Below are positions 57,120 to 64,000 of a DNA stretch of 64,000 nucleotides, piece by piece (position 1 is the first letter of the stretch; every line of letters begins with the position of its first letter). Origin of the DNA: Volvox africanus (lineage: Eukaryota; Chlorophyta; Chlorophyceae; Chlamydomonadales; Volvocaceae); NCBI GenBank assembly GCA_030268105.1, contig BSDZ01000094.1:963001-1027000 (forward strand), written 5' to 3'. Under the pieces are notes generated by a model. It was not told the DNA's origin. It saw only the letters and a list, made by a program, of their open reading frames with translations, and ran no database searches. The position numbers and the translations under genes were made by a program.

Positions 57120-57710
57120 CTATCCCTACCCTCTGACATGAATATTCACCCCACGTTTCACATCTCCCTCATCTGTCCTTATCACGGCATGTTGTACGCC
57201 GGTTCGATCACAGGTTGCACCAAAATAGGCCGCAATGCATTCGAACATTATGAAGCATAATACAATCATATTAGCATGATATACTCGAGTATATCTAGCT
57301 AATCAGGCATGTCGCATTATCATCTACGACATTGCGCTGTTGGTCAACATGTTTGACTCGAGGCTGATAATTAATACGCGATCTATCCATTGGCATTTTA
57401 TATCACATAATAATACTTTAAAGCAGAAAGTGCACGAGTATCTGGTCAAATGGCCTTGCTATTCTAGCGAGCACAACTCATGGGAGCCGACATGTAATTT
57501 CTCGCCAGAAATGAAGCCCCTTTTGGAGGAAGCTCGCCTACGTGCTACGCAGACCCAATGATCTCTGCAGTCGATGCTGTTTGATGCAGCGAGGACGCTA
57601 CATACAGGAGGGGGGATAGCTGTTGTACGCTGGTTCCATCGCCGTTCACACTGAAGTAGGCCGCAATCCATTCGAGCATTACCGAACATGATATAATCAT
57701 ATTAGCATGA
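57120..57710 (+). pseudogene. pol: Relic C' continued: integrase end, LTR fragment, chromodomain, LTR start
   Basis: 57120-57189 completes VELSLPSDMNIHPTFHISL of the interrupted fragment. A family-1 LTR fragment (57190-57420, TGTTGTACGCCGG) intrudes. The chromodomain then reads [20 protein letters not shown] to the stop at 57559-57561. A polypurine tract (gaggggggatagc) and 90 bp of a family-1 LTR (57621-57710) follow before the strand switches again. Confidence 0.82.
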
Positions 57711-58614
57711 TCGGTCATCCTTCCTGTAACAATACAGCGCCGCTTCCATGCAAGGAAGCATCCGATACAACTTCAACACGGAATGGCAACGAGTAGTCAG
57801 GAAAAGAGAGGGTAACGTCGTCGACAACGATTCGTTTGAGCTCTTCGAATGCCCGCTGACACGCGGGTGTCCAGGCTTTGAGAGAAACGAAACCACCTTT
57901 CTTCGTCAAATTCGTAAGCGGGGCCGCAATAATGGAGTAATTTTTAATAAACTTACGGAAGTAGTTAGTCAACCCCAAGAACTGGCGTAGTTCGGTGAGG
58001 TTCTGAGGCGCGGGCCATTTGCGAACCACAGCTACCTTCCGTGGATCCATCCTGACCCCAGTGGCCGACACGATGTGGCCCAAATACTCCACTTGTGGCT
58101 GCGCCCAAAAGCACTTGGCGCGTTTAGCAAACAATTGCTCCCGCTTCATTACCTCAAGCACGAGCTCGAGATGCTTCAGATGCTCCTCGCGCGTTTTGGA
58201 ATATATTAAAATATCATCCAAATAGCAAACGACGAACCTGTCGATATACGGTCTGAACATGCGGTCCATCACTGCTTGAAATGTGGCGGGCGCATTAGTA
58301 AGTCCAAATGACAAGACCGTGTATTCCAAGTGACCAAAGGGAGTCCGGAAAGTGGCTTTCGGAATATCAGAGGCAGCAATGTGTATCTGATTATACCCTT
58401 ATTGAAGGTCAATCGAGGAAAAATAAGCTAAGCCTTTCAGCTTATCGAGCAGGTCATCGACGCGCGGCAAAGGGTAGCAATTTTAATCGTGTTCGCATTC
58501 AAGCCCCGATAATCAATGCACATACGCAACGTCCCATCCTTCTTACCAATAAGCAATATCAGTGCAGAATATGGCGATGTGCTGGGCCGAACCATACCCT
58601 TTGCGAGCAGATCC
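57711..58614 (-). pseudogene. pol: Family-1 pol relic: RT to RNase H start
   Basis: The minus strand reads from the RT N-terminus ([13 protein letters not shown]) through YLDDILIYS and [17 protein letters not shown] to [10 protein letters not shown]. It is cut at 57711 by the junction with an LTR fragment and at 58614 by the LTR of F. Frame breaks lie near 58335 and 58480. Confidence 0.87.
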
Positions 58615-59448
58615 TGTTGTACCTCTCCTTCATGTTTGCTCATAAGTATCTGCGCGTCTGAAGGCTTTTGACACCGATGCGTGAGCACTTGCAAGTACAG
58701 CAAGGCAAGCGCGAGCAAACAGAGACAGCGGAAGACTTCAAGACAAGAAGAGATATAACTTACAGTCTTACAGATCGAAGCAGTGCAATGGACATAATTA
58801 CCGTCAGCGCCGGAAGCAAGCAATCATCACGCGGCGGTGAATAGCGAAGTTTAGGCTTAGCTTGGGCTAAGTAGAATAGCGTATATTAATAATAGTATAG
58901 AACACACGAGTGTTCTCCGGTATCGAATGTCTTATCTTGCTTAGCCGTCCTCGCATCTGTTATACTCGCAGCATCGCAATGTCGTACGATTCACACTAGG
59001 TGGCCGATCCTAAGTGTGACAACCCTACTGCGTATAGGCGATGTCCAAGCATAACAACGTATAAGCCTTTCCAGCATTCACATGATGCAAGGGTCCGAAT
59101 AACGATATTCGGTTGCAAGGCATGCATCGCGACGAGTGCGGCGCTCTCAACATGTGCTATAATGAAGTAATATTATATCAAATAATATTACTTATCGTTT
59201 CGTAGCACGAGCATAATGCGCACTTCAATGATTCGGTATTTCATGCATGCTAGGCGGATTTGCCATGATGCGATGTTGAGATGGATAATGATGACATGCC
59301 AAATGCATATATAAATATATATGAATACATTAATTTTATGCAAGTTCATTCATATGCATTGATCGTTCATGCGTTCATCAAGATAGCACTTCGCCTCGTA
59401 GGGTCGCATCGACCTACGCATCGGCGGGAAACGAACCGTAGCACAACA
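58615..59448 (-). repeat. 3' LTR of gypsy F
   Basis: It is a diverged family-2 LTR. Its hairpin reads CCGAATA/TATTCGG (59095-59112), changed at both partners of one pair relative to other family-2 LTRs. Confidence 0.9.
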
Positions 59449-59507
59449 ATTATCCCCCCTCCCGTATGCAGCGTCCTTGCTGCTTCATACAGCATCAACT
59501 GCAGGGA

Positions 59508-61914
59508 TCATTGGGCTTGCGTGGTGTTGTATCCTTCCTTCTTCAATCATGCATTAGCTCTGCACGTCTGGATGTTAGCTGCGTGCGAACCAAGCTTACG
59601 AACAGCAAGGCAATCTAATGCAAATATCAGACAGCGGAAGACTCAATGACAAGGAAAGATTCAACTTACAATGTTCTTCAATTACAGGAGTTAAGTCTGC
59701 CGTCAGACCCCATGGGCAATGTTCATCACTCGGCTGCAAATGGCGTGCTAGAATAGCTCAGGCCGAATATAAATGATTATAACGTATGTATGCGTATTCG
59801 ATAGAGTTAAGTACTCAGGTACTTAGTCCAAAGTTAGCGTCGTGCCGACTTCGGTCTCTAGGCCGCCGTCCTCACACCTATCACGTCGCGATATCGGGAT
59901 GCAGTACAGGTCTCACTGGATTGCGATCTCAAGTGTGAGTACCTTGACAACACTGCTCTAAATATTGTGTCATCCGTGATAATATTGAATGCAACGCATG
60001 CAATATGCAGAGGTCCGAATATCGATATTCGGTTGCCGACCTAACCATTGTGATTGTCGCCTTCTCGCATATGCGTATGGTTTATGACGTAAATTGGATA
60101 ATAACATTTAAAGTATTATTACGTGATATAATATGCCAATGGATAGATCGCGCATTAATTATCAGCTTCGAGTCAAACATGTTGACCGACAGTGCGATGT
60201 GGTGGATGATAATGCGACATGCCTGATTAGCTAGATATACTCGAGTATATCATGCTAATATACTTGTATTATGCGTTATGGTGTTTGAATGCATCGCGGC
60301 GTTCATGAATGTAAACGGTGATCGAATCCGCATACAACACGTGGCACGTTTGCGGGCTTCTTCGAGCAGGGGCTTCATGTCCTGCGAGAAGTTGCGTGCC
60401 GGTTCTCATGAGTTGTGCTCGCTGGTATACCCTGTCCACTTGACCAAGTACTCGTGTACTGTCCGCTTACGTTGGTGTCGGCCCACACGATGCGTGCGAT
60501 AATCTAACACCCGCTCCACATCGTAAAACTTCTGTTTACCAGCGATCCAGGTCTCGGGAACTGGTTTGATCGCTGCGGGGGCGTCAGCAGGCTCAGGGAC
60601 AGGTTCCGTACCACAATAAGGACGGACAAGCAATACGTGAAACGTGGGGTGAATGGTCATATCAGCGGGCAATGCAAGCTCCACAGCCACATTCCCAACC
60701 ATGCGCACAACAGGATACGGACCAATCCAGCGGGGTAAGAGTTTTCGGGATCCGTCGGCCAAGGAACGCAAGTTCTTGGTGCTTAGCAACACGAGTTGCC
60801 CCTCCGAAAACGTCACATCCTGCTTAGATTTGTTATAGTATTCCGTCGTTCGTTGCTGCGCCGCGTCCAAACACGACTTCGCGTCTGTGATTCGGGACAT
60901 AAAAGACTTGGCAAAAAGTTTAGCAGCAGGCACGTTCACTTCCAACTCACGCCACACGGGTAGCGCGGGATGAAATCCGTAGTTAAGAAAGAACGGACTT
61001 TTGCCTGTAGAGCGGTTAACAGCGTTGTTAAGCGCGAATTCTGCCGCAGTCAAAAACGTATCCCAAACGAGAGGTGTGCGACCAGCATAATTGCGCAACA
61101 TGTCACCCAATGTGCGGTTTGTGTGTTCATTTTGACGCGCATGCCAACTAGCTTGCAGAGCGCTTCCCAAAACTTAGACGTGAACTGACCACCGCGGTCC
61201 GAGATCACATTTTTGGGAACCCCATGTAACCGAACCACATTGTCGAAAAACAAGGGTGCTGTTTGCTCAGCCGTGCAGGATGATGTGCATGGTGCTTGGT
61301 GGACCATCTTAGTCAGGCGATCGACCATTACGAACACCGCATCATATCCCCCCTCAGTTTTGGGCAGCGTGACTACGAAGTCCATGGAAACACTTTCCCA
61401 AGGTGCATCCGGGACAGGCAACGGTTGCAATAACCCATGGCCCTTACCGGACAAAGCCTTATTGCGCTGGCACGTCTGTGCACAGACTGCATGTCTGTAC
61501 GAAGTTCGCCGCATCCTTAGCCAAACGAGGCCACCAAAAGGAACGTTGCACCAAGTTGATTAGTCGCTTGCTACCAGGGTGTCCTGCTAACGGGTCCTCG
61601 TGGAACCGTGCAAGGATGTCGTAGCGTAGCGTGTCGTTGTTCGGAACGATGATTTGCGTAGCTGCACCCTCCGTCCGTAGCCAAAGGCCATTCTGCTTGC
61701 GAAAGTATTCTACATTAGCCGGGTCCGCGAACCAGGCCTCTGCGTTGTAGGCAACCTTTAACCGCTCCGCAAGGTCCGTCACGATCGGCACCTCCTCGCT
61801 ACGCGCTCGCACGATGGGCGCTGCCAAAATTGCAGCATGTAGCGACGGATGTCGACTGAGAGCATCGGCAATATTCAATTTACCAGAAATGTACTCCCAG
61901 GTGCAGTCGAACCT
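59508..61914 (-). pseudogene. pol: Pol of gypsy F, C-terminal part, interrupted by a solo LTR
   Basis: From 61914 it reads [20 protein letters not shown] (RNase H end), the integrase zinc region, the core, the GPY/F module and the chromodomain to a stop at 59508-59510. TGA replaces tryptophan in the chromodomain at EHNS (60406-60408). About 40 bp are lost near 61133, and a short duplication lies near 61475. The solo LTR interrupts the last codons. Confidence 0.88.
59525..60339 (-). repeat. Solo LTR of family 1, 815 bp, with CGTGG duplication
   Basis: Complete TGTTG and CAACA ends are flanked by CGTGG (59520-59524 and 60340-60344) inside the pol end of F. The absence of internal sequence indicates recombination between its LTRs. 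Confidence 0.93.
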
Positions 61915-62457
61915 GTTGTACGCGGGCTTGATCACTGTTTACACTTATGAAAGCCACGATGCACTCAAACATCATGAAGCATAATGCAAGCATATTAGCA
62001 TGATATACTCGAGTATATCTAACTAATCAGGCATGTCGCATTATCATCCACGACATCGTGCTGTCGGTCAACATGTTTGACTCGAGGCTATAGGTATCGC
62101 GATGTGATAGGTGCGAGGACGGCCGCCTAGAGACCAGCTTGATGTTAATTTGGATCAAGTACTCGTGTACTTAACTCGGTCTGGTTCTGATATATACGTT
62201 TTATGCATATTTATTCGGCCTGAGCTATTCCAGCATAGCATCTTCAGCCGGATGATGAACATTGCCCACGGGGTCTGACGGCCGACTACCAATTTGTAAT
62301 CGAAGACTATTGTAAGTTGAATCTTTCCTTGCTGTTGAGTCTTCCGCTGTCACTTTGCTCGCATTGAATCACCTTGTTGTTCGTAAGCACGGTGCACACT
62401 TAGCTGATATCCAGACGTGCAGATTCAGTGCATGATTGAAGAAGGAAGGATACAACA
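61915..62457 (+). repeat. 5' LTR of element G, 543 bp
   Basis: It starts TGTTGTACGCGGG and ends GGATACAACA. Relative to the 800-bp family-1 LTR it lacks a central stretch: sequence jumps near 62090 from gactcgaggct to taggtatcgcgatg. Confidence 0.85.
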
Positions 62458-62461
62458 AATT

Positions 62462-62478
62462 TGGTAGCGAGACGGTTC
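62462..62478 (+). other. Primer-binding site of element G
   Basis: TGGTAGCGAGACGGTTC begins 4 nt after the LTR. It resembles the D site but lacks two bases (CA) after GAGAC. Confidence 0.65.
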
Positions 62479-62882
62479 GATTTACGGCTGTCTCATCGTT
62501 GCTGCTGAAGAGTAGATTCTCGCACGAGCAAGTGGCGGCGAAGGGTATCATGAGGTAACCTTGTCGGAAGGTTGATATAGTATTCCCTTTTATTTAAAGC
62601 TTGCAATATCATATTAGCTTATTAAATATCCACTATATGTGTGCTACTCGCCACAGAGGAAAATTCTGTCACCATCTTATTTGAAGTCATCTTTTCACTA
62701 AGGTTGGACATCGAATAGGTTCCGCTATTGAAGAGACATTGTTTTGGAGGTGACAACATATTGGTGGGTTATATTACCGTCTACGTCAGAGTGCCTTTCG
62801 AGCGAGAACGGTAGACGAAGAAAAACTCTTAAGGTACAGTCCTACCTTCATCTTTAGCCTTGTGAAGTTTTAATTGAGACAC
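62479..62882 (+). other. Untranslated leader of element G
   Basis: No ORF0-like segment is visible. Nothing else is recognised. Confidence 0.5.
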
Positions 62883-64000
62883 ATGTCGCATAATCAATAT
62901 TCTCCAAATACGGGAGATGACGAACAGGTCAGTGCTGATGTCCACAATGAAGGGCCGAAGTCCCCACCGATTATTGACAATTTACACAATTCCCAGCTCG
63001 ATGTTCCCCAGTTGAATGACCTTCATCCCACTCAGGTTCCCGATGGAACGTCAGATCACGTAATACCCCCTGAAATAGAAATGGACGTGGCAATGGTATC
63101 GCTGCAACAACTCATGGATGGAGGGTTCCCCGGTTTCGTCGTTCCAACACCTCAATTTCTTATCCCTCCCGCTGCGGAGCCCAAGACTATCGCAAGTGCT
63201 GCCCGTTCATATGTTAGTGACGCTAAAAGATATTTGAAGTTGGTAAAAGGTGGTGATCGCGACGAAGTGAAATGTCTTTTCATCGGGGCCACGCTAAGCG
63301 GCGTTGCGAGGGAATGGTATGATCATTGGACCACTGTACAGGAGCACTTTACGTTCGAAGAATTAACTAATGCACTCCTTGCTCGATTTGCTCCCGGAAA
63401 TCAATCACAAGTGGCTGCCATGTACCGAGAATTACACGCAGGCACCTATCAAATGCGACCCGGCGAATCGGTGGAGGATTATCGGTTACGGTTTGAAGGT
63501 CTAACAGCACCCATGATTGGCTTTTCCGAAGGGGACTATATTTATTGGTTCCAACATGGCCTCTCACTACCCTTGGCCAGAGCCAGCATTATGGATCCGA
63601 CACTGGAAGGGACAAGGTTGTATACGCGGTGGGTTCAGATTGTCCGAGACGCCGAAGCTCGCCTCAGGATGGGACAAGAGCGTCCGACATCTTTAGCACC
63701 ATTATCAGTGGATACGACGCAAGATGCCTCCAATGAGAATGATCCAGCACCTGAGACTACTGGTGTTCCGTTACCGCCGGCTCCTATGTATCAGACTGGT
63801 ACTCCATTGGTCAGTCACGCGCATACCCCCGGTAGTCGGGGATTAAGCCTACGAGATTCACAAGTAACTTGGAACGTACGCAAGAGGAGGGGTGTGCCGC
63901 AAAACACCGTCGCGTCACGTGGAGCCGTGTCGGCATCAAAACGGTCGAGGACGGACAATCGATGGCCTGCCAAATGGGGATGCACTCAGACAGAGTTGGC
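62883..64000 (+). CDS. gag: Gag of element G, incomplete at the window edge
   Basis: ATG 62883 opens 372 codons without a stop up to the edge. The capsid region parallels the other Gags (RSYVSDAKRYLKLVKGG, CLFIGATLSGVAREWYDHW, FTFEELTNALLARFAP, YIYWFQHGLSLPLARAS), but the N-terminus (MSHNQYSPNTGDDEQV) and overall identity are distinct. A basic segment (VRKRRGVPQN, ASKRSRTDNR) leads toward the expected zinc knuckle, which would lie just outside. It looks intact and represents a separate lineage with a family-1-like LTR. Confidence 0.9.
   Translation, partial: MSHNQYSPNTGDDEQVSADVHNEGPKSPPIIDNLHNSQLDVPQLNDLHPTQVPDGTSDHVIPPEIEMDVAMVSLQQLMDGGFPGFVVPTPQFLIPPAAEPKTIASAARSYVSDAKRYLKLVKGGDRDEVKCLFIGATLSGVAREWYDHWTTVQEHFTFEELTNALLARFAPGNQSQVAAMYRELHAGTYQMRPGESVEDYRLRFEGLTAPMIGFSEGDYIYWFQHGLSLPLARASIMDPTLEGTRLYTRWVQIVRDAEARLRMGQERPTSLAPLSVDTTQDASNENDPAPETTGVPLPPAPMYQTGTPLVSHAHTPGSRGLSLRDSQVTWNVRKRRGVPQNTVASRGAVSASKRSRTDNRWPAKWGCTQTEL

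Larger units (their letters stand above)
58615..61914 (-). mobile_element. Ty3/gypsy chromovirus copy F (family 2), 5' half lost
   Basis: It keeps a 3' LTR (58615-59448, 834 bp), a polypurine tract, the chromodomain, integrase and the end of RNase H. It is truncated at 61914 by the LTR of G. A family-1 solo LTR sits in its pol. Confidence 0.9.
61915..64000 (+). mobile_element. Ty3/gypsy-like copy G, runs off the right edge
   Basis: A short family-1-type LTR (61915-62457) is followed by a primer site, a leader of about 400 bp and an open Gag. Pol, if present, lies outside the window. Confidence 0.85.

Noticed and set aside
1..64000. CRISPR arrays, rRNA genes or tRNA genes
   Set aside because: I saw no regularly spaced identical repeats and no recognisable rRNA or tRNA sequence. 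A short tRNA could be missed without a structural search.

Overview
The window looks like nuclear DNA of a volvocine green alga (Chlamydomonadales, Volvox-like). The best evidence is a spliced pherophorin-type extracellular-matrix gene with a proline-rich rod and a two-part cysteine domain. Chromodomain-carrying Ty3/gypsy elements and a DIRS/Kangaroo-like tyrosine-recombinase element, a type known from Volvox, agree with this. There is no sign of a bacterial chromosome or a CRISPR array. Nearly all other recognisable coding sequence is transposable-element DNA.

Layout. 1-6455: decayed gypsy element E1 (family 1) with its 3' LTR and a stray LTR tail. 6510-7199: dispersed repeat R1 split by a 374-bp TRIM element. 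7778-8539: a gypsy pol relic. 9546-12678: a DIRS-like element on the minus strand. 13709-14137: a solo LTR. 14570-15500: repeat R2, copy 1. 15658-15976: R1, copy 2. 16473-29610: the pherophorin-like gene. Its second intron (about 11.3 kb) holds a CACTA-like element (18338-26227), which is itself split by gypsy element A (19216-26152). 30231-31400: remnants of bacterial infC and thrS separated by R2 copy 2. 31963-33613: a deleted LTR element (H). 33614-64000: a stack of gypsy insertions. Family-1 relic C is split by B. An inverted family-1 relic is split by D, which is split by E. A further family-1 relic is cut by F, which carries a solo LTR and is truncated by G. G runs off the right edge.

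How the elements work. The family-2 gypsy copies (A, B, D, E, F) share 824-834 bp LTRs (TGTTG...CAACA), a primer-binding site TGGTATCGAGACAGG or a one-base variant, a small spliced leader ORF, Gag with a short zinc knuckle, and Pol ordered protease, reverse transcriptase, RNase H, integrase and chromodomain. Gag and Pol are in one frame, separated by a single UAG. A 7-bp stem with an 18-nt loop begins 7 nt after that UAG in both families, with one covarying pair. I infer stop-codon readthrough. Copy B is intact apart from one CGA-to-TGA change. The TRIM borrows the family-2 primer site, polypurine tract and LTR end, so it is probably mobilised by family 2.

The most unusual points are the readthrough signal, the leader ORF, the bacterial thrS-infC remnant carrying a host transposon, and the pherophorin gene whose intron contains nested transposons. 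All similarities were judged by eye; no search or alignment was run.
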